Assembly (NCBI GenBank): GCA_013400155.1
Contig: VXBM01001312.1
Location: forward strand, 124,001-188,000
DNA from: Helopsaltes ochotensis
Lineage: Eukaryota > Chordata > Aves > Passeriformes > Locustellidae
Direction of reading: 5' to 3'
DNA length: 64,000 bases
Shown one piece after another: positions 1 through 12,400 of this stretch. Positions within the stretch are counted from its first letter, which is position 1, and every line of letters starts with the position of its first letter. The translations under genes and the position numbers were made by a program. The notes beneath the pieces were generated by a model. It ran no database searches. It saw only the letters and a list, made by a program, of their open reading frames with translations, and had not been told where the DNA came from.

Positions 1-3000
1 GCAACAAGATCTTTATTTTGGGTAACCCTTCTTTTTAAACCATGTGATCGACAGCAAAAATGCTTCTAACACAAACCCTCTGGATAAAAGAGAAAAAAAG
101 CCATCAAGTAGATGGTTTAACAGGGTGATAATAACTTGAAAGGAATTATTTCACTGTCTGTCTTGTCAACTACAGAAAAGGGAGGGCTTGGACCGGAAGC
201 TGTAAATAGTTGTGCATTACTCAGATTTGATCCAGGCTGTACAAGCCCCCCAGCACTCTTGCCCCACTAAGTCCCTCTGAGACCCCTCAGTGCTCCTCAG
301 AAACCAAAGGCATCAGTGGCATGGCACAGCAGGCCATGACAGTATTCCTCTGCAGACACCTCCCAAAATTCATGATGCTGAGCTCATTGCTACTGAGGTG
401 ACAGGAGTTTGTGCAAACAAATTCTGTAATCCAGCACAATGCAAACATTGGCAGAAGCTCGGAGAACTTCATGTTTATTTATGACAAACTATATTGAAAC
501 CTTTCCCAGTGGCTCCTGGCAGCTCCAGGTGTGAGCTGGATGGGTTGATGGTTGTGTGTCCAACCCTCCATCTCCTCAGTCTGACATCTTCTAGCTGAAA
601 TCCTCTTCAGGGAGTGTTGGATGAGCAGAGACCAGGTGCTTCTCGGAAGCCACCAAATATTGTTGGGGACAGATGTAGTGTCACTGGTTAGTACCATGCC
701 AGGCTGTGCCCTGGATGTACCCTCCGTGGGTATTCAGGTCTTTTCCCCAGCGCCTTTGGTTTAGTGTATGTACAGCTCTATCAATCCACCTTGGGAATTG
801 TATTCTGGATCATTTTGTTAAGAAATGTGCTTACCTGGGTAATTCAAGCGCCAGCCATGACTGTGTCATTGACAGTATCCTTCCTTCTTGCTGTGATTAG
901 CTACCACAGTCATGTCCTTTTCCACATTTTTGAGTTTCCTAAGACATGGAATATTTTCTTACATAGCTTACATCTTGCATAGTCTTCCCAAGTCTCCTTC
1001 ATGCAAAAATAATGAATAATTACCTCTTTCAAACTATAGACACCCTTTAACTGTAAAGCCAGTCAGAATAAAAGAGGAGTGTTCCTTTTGTGGGAGCAGC
1101 TTGCTTTCTCTCACCTGACAGAAGGAAACTGCATTTCACACACATACATTCTGTTTGACACAGGATTATCAGGTTTTGCCTTGCCTTTATTTTCCTGCTA
1201 CACCATTTGCTTCAGAATCTGACAGAGCTCTTTTGGGATAAGAACGCTTTCAGATGTAGAAACAAAATCTGTACAAAAATCTTTTAAAAAGTAGTTGTAA
1301 ATGTCTCTTCCCTTGCCAGCATATTTTTAATAGTATAGCAAAAACTTATTCCAAATATGCTCATCATATCATCATTGCAAATCCTGTGCAGTCAAATAAC
1401 TGGCAGCTGTTGAGCCAACTGTTTCCCATTTCAAAAAAAACCAAAACCCAAAATTTATTTATAAAAGAAAATGTCCAGTCAGACATTCTTCCCTTTCTGT
1501 TCCACAGATGCCTGTTTAAACAAAACCTGCTTGCATTACTCATCGATGGAGTCCTCTCTGCTCTGCTCAAGTTTTAATTACAACGTTGTCAGAAGTGGGA
1601 CATAGTAAATAACAACACGTGGTCGATCTAGGTACTGGGGTTTATTTAAGAGCCTAATTTCAAGCTCTTGCCTTCTGTCATTATATCCTGCAGTCATTTC
1701 CCTTCTTCCTCCCAGGCCTATGTGTCCCTCCCACAGGTAGGTTGTTTTTTCTTCAGCACTCAAAAGTTCGTTTTTGGACAGTCACCTTCTCACACATACA
1801 TACCCAATGACCTGTTAGTGTTCCTAGTTTAAGGTATTTTTTCATCTATAACAACTTCCAATAGCATGTTCTTCCAGAGAATGGAAGTTAGTTACAATTA
1901 CATTTTTTCACTTTAATTTCATTCTCTGATGAAATTGCTCATCCCAACTATTGATATTTTCTATGGATGATATGCACATTGATATGTCAAGTACCAATGT
2001 AAGCAAGTTGCTTTTTTCTGTGCTAGAAAAGATGTTACACAAGTTTCCATTCCAAAGTTAATCTACAGCAGATTGTATGAAGAGATTGTTGAAGCACTAT
2101 ACTGAAGGAATATGCATGGAAAAGATGTAGGAAAAGCCATGGGTTTACACTTTTGACATATTGTCCAAAAGCATCAATCTGCATGAACTTCTTCAGTGCA
2201 AGTTTTTAACTTGAGCACAGTTCAGGAGTGCTGAGACATTTAAGAACTTGAGAGAAGATTCTGCAGTTGATGCAAGAGACAAGGACCTCCTAATACAGCA
2301 CCTGTAAGAAATGGAAGCTATTAGTGATGCTTGTCTGAGAGAGGCTCAGCCTTCATCAGCTGTCTGTTGCAATAGTTTGGAAATAACAACCACCTTTCAA
2401 GTGAAAGGTGAACACCAGGCAGCAGCCAGAGGAAGTAGTGATGGCTCTAATGAGCAAGCTAAGGGCTGGGGTGAAAGTCAAGAAACTGGAAAACACTTGC
2501 CCTGACAAATATTGGGTGCAGGACTTGATTGTCAGGCAGCTACTGAGAAAAGCCTGTGCTATCCAAACGAAGAAACAATTTTCATTTGTAAAATTCAGCT
2601 GGTTTCCCAGCAGTTGAATACTTTCCCACTCCCCCAGTGTGAGGTTCATTCCCATTCTTTCAGGGATGCCTGTTGCACACAGTCCTAAGGATCCTGTTCC
2701 ACAGCCAAACTGCTCGTTCAGCCTCGCTGTGCTGCTACACTGCATGACCAGGCACAGGCTAAGACCCAGCATGATGGCACTGGTGAAGCTTGTCCATAAA
2801 TACAGAGAAATTCATTAGAGCATGCAGAGGCATGAGAAGAGCAACCCCCTTCTGGGGTTTTAAAGAGGACCTGGCTGATCCTGAAAGCATCCGCTAAGCC
2901 TTTACTACTTCAGCACCAAGGCAGAGACAGGAGCCCTGCTATCTCTGTAGAGCAATACACAGGGTGGGAGTGCAGCATGCCTGCCTGCACTGGAAGGCGT

Positions 3001-3082
3001 GAATGTGGTCCTGTATGCTAGAGAAAGGAGAAAAAACTTCCAGGGATTGACATTAAAAAAACAATATGCTCTGGGCTTGACC
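1..3082. other. Unique sequence, no gene recognised
   Basis: AT-rich sequence with short open frames in all phases and no recognisable repeat or exon. The longest open frame is on the minus strand at 2356-2772 (138 codons). It has no signal peptide, domain or motif that I recognise and no splice or promoter context, so I do not call it a gene. Confidence 0.55.
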
Positions 3083-3509
3083 TGTGGGCATCCGGTCGTA
3101 CTTCTGCCCTGGCGCGTTCCTGCCACGCAAAGAACTACTGTCGCACTAGGACACGAAGGGAACACGCACGGACTCTGTTCAATTCTAAGGCATAAAAGCC
3201 CTGCTTTATTTATCTGACTCCAATTTATAGTATTTCCACCCAGACCATGGATTGGAGGAGAAGGCTGACACCTCTCCAATCACATTGGTCAAACCAAACA
3301 TCCATCAATTGTTCCTCCCTCCAAGAGAGAAATGAAAACAACCTTGTATTAATATAAACATTACTTCTATTTATAACATTCGTGCGAGAAAGAACTAAAA
3401 ACTATGAAAAACATCAGAAACTGTGAACAACATCAGAAAGGCTGAAAAATCAGGGAGACAAACTACGACTGGCACAGGAGCAGCAGCTGACCGCCCACTA
3501 TTGCATACA
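3083..3509 (-). mobile_element. Solo LTR, avian ERVK/alpharetrovirus-like
   Basis: Read on the minus strand, this stretch has the order of a retroviral LTR. It starts TGTATGCAAT, which resembles the start of avian alpharetroviral U3 regions. It then carries CTATAAATT (3222-3230), AATAAA (3205-3210) about 12 bases further on, and a GC-richer U5-like part with several CpGs. The ends pair weakly as TGTATGC and TGTGGGC. No clear 6-bp target duplication is visible, so the boundaries are approximate. No primer-binding site or gag/pol sequence follows, which points to a solo LTR. Family assignment is an inference from layout. The open frames across it are by-products of its composition. Confidence 0.68.
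3222..3230 (-). promoter_or_regulatory. TATA box of the 3.1-kb LTR
   Basis: CTATAAATT on the minus strand, just upstream of the LTR AATAAA signal. The spacing fits a very short R region, as in avian alpharetroviral LTRs. Confidence 0.55.
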
Positions 3510-4754
3510 GCCTCAGTGCCAGCATGGAAGATGATTCCTTCTCTATGACATGGGGGAGTTTTCTGTTGGAATCATCCTGGTATCCCCTATTAAATTATTT
3601 ATATAGGCACTAGAAAAGAGAGAAGGCTGGGACATGATTCCTTGCACCAACCAAGTAAACACAACTTGGTCATTCAAAGCTGAGAGCCACGAGACAGAAG
3701 ACAAGGAATGTGTTTTCCTTCTGCTGAAAACTGGATGTAAGCAAGCACTGTCCTAAGAAATTGAAATATTTGTTTCTATCTTCTTAGATGTTGTGAGCTT
3801 TATTAATTAATAATAGAAATAAAAAGAGAAGAAAGAGAGGTAAAGGAAATAAATTGATTAAATTTGTGACTTTAGTAAGGCTGAAGTTTTGCTGTGCACA
3901 TGTCAAATGTGGTTGAAAATTATTTTGATTTAATAACATTTTAAACTTCAAGTACAATTCAAATTGAAACATTCACAAACTTCTATAGTGGTGATTCAGG
4001 TGAGAAATAGTTTTATTACTGCAGAAAGGTTCAAGTTTTATTACTCTTTTAATGAACTAGAGTATATGTCAGACGAATTCTCACGTACATCATCCCGTCC
4101 ATGGGCAAAAACGTGAGCTTTGAATTTCTACTAGAGAAACTTCTAGGAGAAATTAGATGCTATATTTTTTCCAGCTGTCTTTGCAGGTCTTCAGTTCATT
4201 GGGGTTTGACACCTTCTAAAAATGTTACATCTAGCCAAGGTCAGTTTGTAACAAAGCATGTCACCTTTGATCTGCGCAGTGCACATTGCAAAGTATTAAC
4301 TACATTTTATATCAGGTTTTGTTTTGCAACAAAACCTGTGAAGGTGAAAGTGTGCCCTTAGTTTTGGTTCTCTTGATGTATGTTTACAGTGGTCTGTTAA
4401 TAACAGCACTTGTCCGCATCTGCATAAAGAACAAGATTTAAGAGTATATAAAGGTAGGAGACAAGTTTTAGGCTAAAAAAAATTGAGTTACATGTGAAAT
4501 GTCTCCCACGACTTTAAGGGCAGTTCCTTGTGTCTAGTCCTGGCTTACATGTTCAGAGGTGGAAATTACCTTGGGTTTGTGGTTAGAAGAGGGTTGTCAA
4601 ATAGGATCCCTAGAGTCAGAAGGTGTGACTAAATGAAAAGGTGCATCTAGAAAGACAGTGTTTTTCTTATCCTTAACTTTCTTTTATATTTGTATTCACA
4701 GGCTTTAGATATTTTGTAACTGTTCTTTTTCAGTTTGTCGTGTTTGTCATCCAT
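3510..4754. other. Unique AT-rich sequence, nothing recognised
   Basis: No repeat consensus, RNA gene or exon-like segment seen. Open frames are short and unsupported. Confidence 0.5.
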
Positions 4755-4797
4755 TCATTGATCCATCCATCCGTCCGTCTATCCACCCATTCACACA
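4755..4797 (+). repeat. Imperfect (ATCC)n tetranucleotide repeat
   Basis: A short run of ATCC/GTCC units (catccatccgtccgtc followed by atccacccattc). It is degenerate, so probably an old microsatellite. Confidence 0.75.
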
Positions 4798-6025
4798 ACC
4801 TCCCAAAAATGGATTCCCTTCATCATGCCAGAACTTTTCCCTTTTCCAAACAGGCTGTAGGTAGGAATGACCTGCAAGGTGTCAAAGTTATCTCTCTTTC
4901 TGCCTGTTCCTACTTTCATCAAGTAAAACTTCAGTTTCTTGATGGATGGAATTTCAGGATGGCCAAGACTAGGAAACCTGGGACTGATCTGCTCTGGAAA
5001 ACACAGAGCCTGACACTTACAGAAATTCAGAGGGCCCAGTTGCCCCATTATCCAAGGAGGACATTGCACAGTTGTTGCTTTCACTCAGTGAGACAGCCTG
5101 GTTTGTATCTGAGGGCCTGGGAACATGTCCACCCCAATAAGTTGTTAGCACAATCCTAGCATCATTTTGGGGCAGAATAGCTAACCCATCCCAAGCAGCT
5201 GCTGGACACAGCTCAGGGCCAGCACTGGGCATACCCCATGGGCCAGAACAGACACAGCTCCTGAGCTCAGAGGACAACCTGTCTGCTCCATGGCTACTCA
5301 TGTAGGAGAAACCATTGTGAGGAGGCACCAGAGGAGCATCTAGGGGTTTGGGAGCAATGCAGTGACAGGAGATCTGGAACCACTTTGGGGAATGCTGATG
5401 GCACGTGTTAAGGAAGAGGAACATTGCAGCAATTCTTGTGTTTCAGGCCAGGCTGCTGGAGAATTCAATGCTGGAAATGCAGCCTCAGCAGCCGAGTGAC
5501 TGTGGCTTGTTCAAACCTGGCAGCACAGCAGGTGCCTTTCCGGGAGAGTAGCCTGCATCTGCACACCTTGCTTGGAGCTTGGGAAGGTGGGTTTGTTCCT
5601 GCTCCATTTAATCAGTGTTCAAATGTATGGTGGGAACAGCAAGCACCAGGCAGAGCCAGCCCTTGGCATCCCAGGCTTTGCAGTACCATTGGAGTGAGTG
5701 AACCTGACTGTCTGGGTCACTTGTTCATTGATTTTCTTTAGGAAAAGATGATTTACAAAATGAGAAAAGCATTCCAAAGTGAGTGCTTATTTTGCAGTCA
5801 GCACCACAGGCTGAAGCTCCAGACACAGTGCTATGCCAGGACCTGACAATGCAATAGTAGGAGTCGTAAAAATAGCAAAAAAAGCATGAACTACTCTGCT
5901 CTCAAACCTCTTTTTTTGATGGTTAATTTAATTCCTGATAACGTGTTTCTCACCTCCATTTCACTATTTCTGAGCTGTCTTGTTATGCAATACAATTTGT
6001 TTCCTTTGGCTATTTGCTGTAAAAA
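4798..6025. other. Unique sequence, nothing recognised
   Basis: The stretch is moderately GC-richer between about 5160 and 5700. Open frames on both strands (for example 5017-5424 minus, 135 codons) overlap each other and carry no recognisable domain. Confidence 0.5.
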
Positions 6026-6385
6026 NNNNNNNNNNNNNNNNNNNNNNNNNNNNNNNNNNNNNNNNNNNNNNNNNNNNNNNNNNNNNNNNNNNNNNNNNNN
6101 NNNNNNNNNNNNNNNNNNNNNNNNNNNNNNNNNNNNNNNNNNNNNNNNNNNNNNNNNNNNNNNNNNNNNNNNNNNNNNNNNNNNNNNNNNNNNNNNNNNN
6201 NNNNNNNNNNNNNNNNNNNNNNNNNNNNNNNNNNNNNNNNNNNNNNNNNNNNNNNNNNNNNNNNNNNNNNNNNNNNNNNNNNNNNNNNNNNNNNNNNNNN
6301 NNNNNNNNNNNNNNNNNNNNNNNNNNNNNNNNNNNNNNNNNNNNNNNNNNNNNNNNNNNNNNNNNNNNNNNNNNNNNNNNNNNNN
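6026..6385. other. Assembly gap (run of N)
   Basis: 360 consecutive N. The right edge is directly a GGAA microsatellite and the left edge is ordinary sequence, so assembly probably failed in a simple-repeat array. The true length may differ from 360. Open frames reported across it are artefacts. Confidence 0.99.
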
Positions 6386-6477
6386 GGAAGGAAGGAAGGA
6401 AGGAAGGAAGGAAGGAAGGAAGGAAGGAAGGAAGGAAGGAAGGAAGGAAGGAAGGAAGGAAGGAAGGAAGGAAGGAA
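6386..6477 (+). repeat. (GGAA)n microsatellite
   Basis: About 23 uninterrupted GGAA units running directly out of the N gap. The array is pure, which suggests recent expansion and likely length polymorphism. Its left end is not visible. Confidence 0.98.
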
Positions 6478-9400
6478 TAGTTTCATAGTTTCTGCAGCAG
6501 CATGCCACTATTTCAGTAAGTGCTGTTGCAGAGAAAGCCTTCCCTCTTCAACATCATCAAATGTTCTCTTCCCATTCTTCCTCAAATTTCCTCTGATGAC
6601 CTTTCACATAGCACATGCAGAGAACACCCTTCTCTCTGCCTTCCTTGTATCTTTAAAATCTTACAAACCTGTCCTCCCATGCCTCTTCTCCATCTTTCCT
6701 GATACCCTAAACTACTATGTTTGCCAACATGGCATGTTTGAGGTTGTCCAACTCTAGGATCTCCAATGAGCTTCTCATGCTTGTTCTCACCTTGGTGAGC
6801 CTTCAGCATATTTGATGTTTCCTCTGTATATGCTTTCACAGCTCTGGGCCCTTCTGCAGCTCTTCTCATCTCTCTGAACAAACCTTTATGTTAGACTTCA
6901 ATTATCTCATTTATCCTCTGGCAGCCTTTTTCCCTCTGTTTTCCAACTTGACTTCTTGAGCCTCATCTAAACAGAAAAATCAAAGTCCTTTGGAGCAGGA
7001 CTTATTTGGTCGAATCCTGAGCCACTGTGGCATAATTTTGATAAATATCCATTGCACACGCACACACACACCCCCACCAGGCAACACTCTGCAAAGGCAC
7101 CAAGGACCGAATTGCTGTATGCTCTCACTGGGGCTTTGTACCCTGCTTCCTGAGACCTGGCTTCATGTTACAAAGATAAATCAACCCACATCATGTGAGC
7201 AGTGTGACTAGACTCCAAACTGCCTGTCTAATGAGGCAGGGCAACCCTTTATGACTCTGCAGGCACTTCAGTCACGCCCAGAACCTCTTGAGATGGCACA
7301 TGATCTAAAAACATGCACAAGAGGGTTGTCTCTGTACTGCAATGAAGAAAGGCCAGCTGACCCAGAGTGACCTGAAGGTACATCTCTTAGGCTCCAAAAC
7401 TGTAGCCATTTGAAAGCTACTCTTGATAAATAGCTAGGGCTAATACAGACAGGCAAATTGCTGTGCTGAGGGATGTTCCCTGGCCCATTCCATTTCCTAG
7501 GAGACATACAGCCATGCATGCCCTTCCCCAGCTCCCCATTATTGCCCATAACAGACTTGCATTCTCATGTCTTCCAACCCTCTCTCATCTTCATGCTTTT
7601 GTCTCCAAACCATTTTACCTCCACGTGAATGACCCTGTTTTCCATTGTACATCTTCTCACAAGTGGTATTCTCCTGTCTCTGTTTACCAGGCCTCTACCA
7701 GCCTCCAATTTCACATTTCTTCACAAATATTTATTGGAATTTCTTCCAAGCATAGTCTCCAGCATGTTCTCAGAAGCTCAGTGGTAATATGGAAAATGTG
7801 CAATTTCTGAAGGTTTGGAGAAGGCCTGCACACTAGAAGCTTTTCTATCAACAGCTTCATCTCTGTCTATTGAAAATTCAAGGCTCTTTCTGATGCTCTT
7901 CTGTTGCAGGGATGAACCTTGCCTTGGGCATGATCTGCTTTTAAATTTCCAACTGCATGTGAGCATGGCTGGCCCAGCAGTCAGCGCTCCCACGGCGATG
8001 GCCGTGCCCTTGCTACACATCACACCGATGCTTCAGCGACACAACTGTGAGCCTCTGTCGCTGGTGGGTCCCAGGGAACCCATCACACAGCCTCGCCAAC
8101 CAGGCACGACCTTCACACTGACCTCCTCTGCTCCGCATAGCAGTGAGGCACTACCCTTCAGAGCCGCTTAGCATCAAATGGATAAACCAGACCTGAGTTT
8201 TAAGGGCTTCCTTGCAAAAGGGGATTTTACATTTCATCTGCTACAGACAAAATAAAGTGCTAGAGCTCCAGGCAGTCTGCAGTGGCTCCCTGTGAGCCAC
8301 AGATTATGTCACCAGGCCCAGGCAGTTTGTCTCACGTGGTGCTCTCCTGGCTGCAAGACCTCCTGTTTCCCCTTGCAGTGGCAGTGGTACTGTTACTCAT
8401 AGCAATTTATTCCAGGTGTTCAATTAAAACACCACAAGATCCAAACAGGTTGGGCCTTTTCTAAATGATTTGTTATTCCAACCAAAAGCACCAAGCAAGA
8501 CACAGTATCTAAAGATGGTTGTTGGAAGAATATGTGCTTCCTTACAGAGTCTAATTTCTCTTTAATAAAAAAGGCAGGGCACAGTGAAAAAGAAGGCTGA
8601 CGTTTTATTTTTATTGTCTAGCATAATCGCAACATAGATTGGAAGAGAAGTAAATGTCAGTGGCAAAATGATTACAGAATAATGAAAATTACTTTAAAAA
8701 TTACTGTATTTAGACAAAGTTCTAAGGTAGAATCCAACAAAATCAGCACTGTCCCATTTTTAAATATTTAGTTTATACAATGGTATGAAAAAAAATGAAT
8801 ACCATCTGTAATACTCAACTCTTCATCCCACTTGAAACCTATGGTTCAGAAGCCTGTGGGTAGTGGGGTTTGAAACTGGGCTCATCTTAAGGGGACTTTC
8901 CAAATATTTCACTGGTTTTACTTATTCAAGCAATGCAGTCATTTGTGATGCAGTTTTTTGGCATCTGTGATGGCTACTATCCTTCTTCTGAGTTAATGTC
9001 CTTGCACAGCCACCTTGGCTGATGACCAAGTTTATGGCTAATTCATTATAGCTATTCAGCCATTTCTACTGAATTAGTGTTATGGATGAGCTACAAACTG
9101 CTGAGATCCACACATGAAACTGTCAAGGAACAGCTACGGTCCGTTGTGAACCCAAATAGCTGAAATAACAGTGGCTTCTGTGGCACAACTCTCTGAACCA
9201 AAATGACACGTTAATGAAGAAGTGTCACTGGCCATTTTCCCTGAAGGCTTGTGTCAATGTGCAAAAAAGGTGGAAGGTTACAGAGCCCAGAACAAGCTGA
9301 AAGAGAGATATCTAGAGATGAGGGGCTGAGAGATGACGTCAGACACTTGAAACTAAGAGCAAATGAAACTAATGGCTAATTGCTATTTGATTTCTCTCTG

Positions 9401-12400
9401 TTCAAGAAACAGAGCTTCATTACTCTCAATAAGTAAAGAGAATGATTCAACAGAAAAACCTCTTGGTGGGATAATTTTGTCCTTTTAGCAGAAATAACCT
9501 TTAACAGACCAGAGTTTGTCTAAACATTTGTGACATAAAGGTATCAGATTGGTTAGCACTATTATCAAAACACACTTCATTCACAATGGCCCAAATTCAC
9601 TGTTCCTTTCATAGGTCATTATTTCACAGAAGACTGGGTGAAGCACCCAATCTGAATGCAGAACCACAACCTCAAACATCATCACCCTGGAAACTCATAA
9701 CCTGCAACCAGAGCTGATACCTGTGCTTTGTACTTGGAGATTATAGCAGGCTGGTTCCCTGGAAAAAATCTTGCATTGTGGTGGAGTTCATTGCATGGGC
9801 TTTGTTTTGAGGGCAGCCAGTGAAAAATGAAAATGCCCACGTGAGAATTTGTTTGGCATTTGTCTTCGGAGGATTTAAGAGTAAAGTATTCCCAGTCATA
9901 TCCCAGAGTGAAAGACCTGCATTGATTTTTTTCCTCTCCTCTTCCATTTAATCGATCACAATTCATAGCTGCATAATATTCTTTAGGTTACATTTCACTT
10001 TCTTTGTTCACCTTATGGCCCTCTTGACACCGTGCAAGCTCTTTCTGAGCACAGTAATAATTAAATACAAGCACCATCTATTTTATTGGAGCCTATATTT
10101 ATTTCACAACCTCAGAGAATTGCTGAAGAAGTTATTGCTAACAGATACGACTGCAGAGACCATACCTGGGGCACCTTTCCAAGCATGGCTCTCGGAAGGT
10201 TCCTGTTAACCACCTGCTGCTCAGGACCAGGTCTGGAACATGTCACCACTCCTATCACTTTTTAAACTTGTTCTTTTTGTTCTATATAACTTGTTTTTAA
10301 TAAGGCACAGTTACAAAGTTGCTTGGTTGATGTTCCTAGGGGCTGTCAAATATTTCAGCACATAAGTAGGGGGAAGTTGATTTTAGCCCAAGGCAATCTC
10401 TCTGTAACCCCCTCCCCAAACAAGCTCATTGACAGCCCACTCCAGGGAGATTCATGTTTTCTCAAATAAAATTAGGAAAAAGCTTATGGTGTGAAATGAA
10501 GGACAGCATGGTCCTACCACACCCATTCTTTCCTTCCCTCTCAGGCTGTTGAACACGGGAGAGGAGTGACAGGTACACTGGCCATCACCAAAGGGACAGT
10601 GTTCATCCACAGAAATCACTGTGGGGACTCACTCCTCATGTATAGATACCTTCTCCACTACTCAGTTTCCTCTTGTTCAATATTTCTGGAGAAACAGTTT
10701 TGAACAGTAAAAATCTGCTCTTGTATCTTAGCCAAAGTTCTCCAACATTTATATGACCCAGCACATCAAAGTGCTGATAGGAAAGACGTGGAATATTTGG
10801 GCATGACTGATCATCCCCAAATAAGCCTTCCCATTTAATCACTTTCCCTAAATAAATGAGGCACTGTGGATGCTGCATTTCAACAAAAGCACAAGGAGGT
10901 GGGCTCTCAAGGCTGCTGCTTAGATGAGGTAAACCTGTCCCACTCCAGCCACTCTCTGGGTACCTCCCTGAGCGGGAAGACTCACCAGAGGTTAAGTTGT
11001 TCTCAGTGGCCTTATGGTTCTCCCTGGACTGTATTACTGAACAGGAGACCTCTGAGCAAACCTCTGTCTTTGGTGATTCCTCAGTGTCAGATCACTGAAA
11101 TTACATTTGCCAAGAAAAAAAAAAATCACAGGAAGAGTAAATATTGGAAAAGCCAAGCTAGTTCCAGTGTTGCCTGAAGTAACTGGAGCAACAGCAGTAA
11201 TGGTGGCAAACCTTGGATGGGGCAGGTAAAGCCCTTTACTTGGAGCAGCTGTCGGAAAACAGAAATGAATGGATGAATGTGATCCAACAGCACAGCTGCT
11301 GCATTGTTTTATTTTAAAGACAATGTTTATTTTAACAATTTGTGATTAACACCATCACAGTTACGATGGGATGTTTTCTCTAAGAGTAGCAGCAGAAGTC
11401 TAGGAAACAAAGGAAACATGGGTAGAGAAAAGGAGTTCCTGAAGCAGCAGTTTGTTTCCAACTACGAAAATACAAAATATTCTACACTAGCATATTGTTA
11501 TTCTAATTTTTGCAGACTATTTTGTCTATTCTCTGACTTCTCTAAGGGTTCTTCTTTGCCACTGCAGGGATTATTGTGCTAATAAAAAAGCTTGCCGTTC
11601 TTGGTGGAGTCCTTGAGCAGGAGATTTCTGTTTCTAATTGTTTTCTTATTGTTGGCTTTGAACTTCACATCTTTTGTGCTGATGTGTGCCTTGAAAGCCC
11701 TTCTTGGGAATATAGTATTACTAATATGAGATGTTGATCAGCCCCCATGGCAGGATGTTTATATACAGAGGAATGTTTTGATCTGTGGCTATAGCTTGAA
11801 TCTGGATCTTGCTTGGGTTAATTTGGATGCTGTTTTCTTTGATTTTGGCAGACTTCCTTCACTGTTTCTTGGGTTTACTCCATAGGTTTCATGTGTTTGA
11901 TTTATCAATGGCCAGAGAATCATATTTTCCCCCATTTTTACAGATTTTATGGTAAGTGCTATGTTGTCAGCAGTTTCTGTTTAATATGTAGAGAGTTTTA
12001 AATTTATGAGCAGCATTATTACCCTTGCTCTGTTTTATTATTAGCAGATTCCCCTGAATTTGGTGTGTTTATATAGTATTTGTAACTTTTGATTAAATAC
12101 AGTCCAGTCCTTGGGACATGTACAGTACTTACATTTGAGTGTTACCAAGCAACCTCACATGATTTTTGTATCTGTGATAGTCACAAGGGACTGTGAGGTG
12201 CTGGCTCAAAAGCAAACTTGCTGCTGCTCTACTTGGGGAAAAAAAAGAAAAAATAAAAAAGATAAATCATTCCAGATTTGCCATGCTGGCTGAAATCCAT
12301 GGTTGGGCTGGTCTGATCTGGTCTCCCTTGTCCAGCACCAGCTGAGAGCTGCAGAGGAAAACTGAGACAAATAAACTAACAATATCTGAGAGATATGTAG

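Noticed and set aside
2356..2772. 138-codon minus-strand open frame, the longest outside clear repeats and GC-rich patches
   Set aside because: No recognisable domain, signal peptide, splice context or promoter; an open frame of this length can occur by chance in 64 kb.
5886..6508. 200-codon open frames across the N run
   Set aside because: Artefact: N codons contain no stops and the ends are a GGAA repeat read as EGRK or LPSF.
8282..8300. gtggctc...gagccac inverted repeat
   Set aside because: Only a 7-bp stem, expected by chance in a window of this size.
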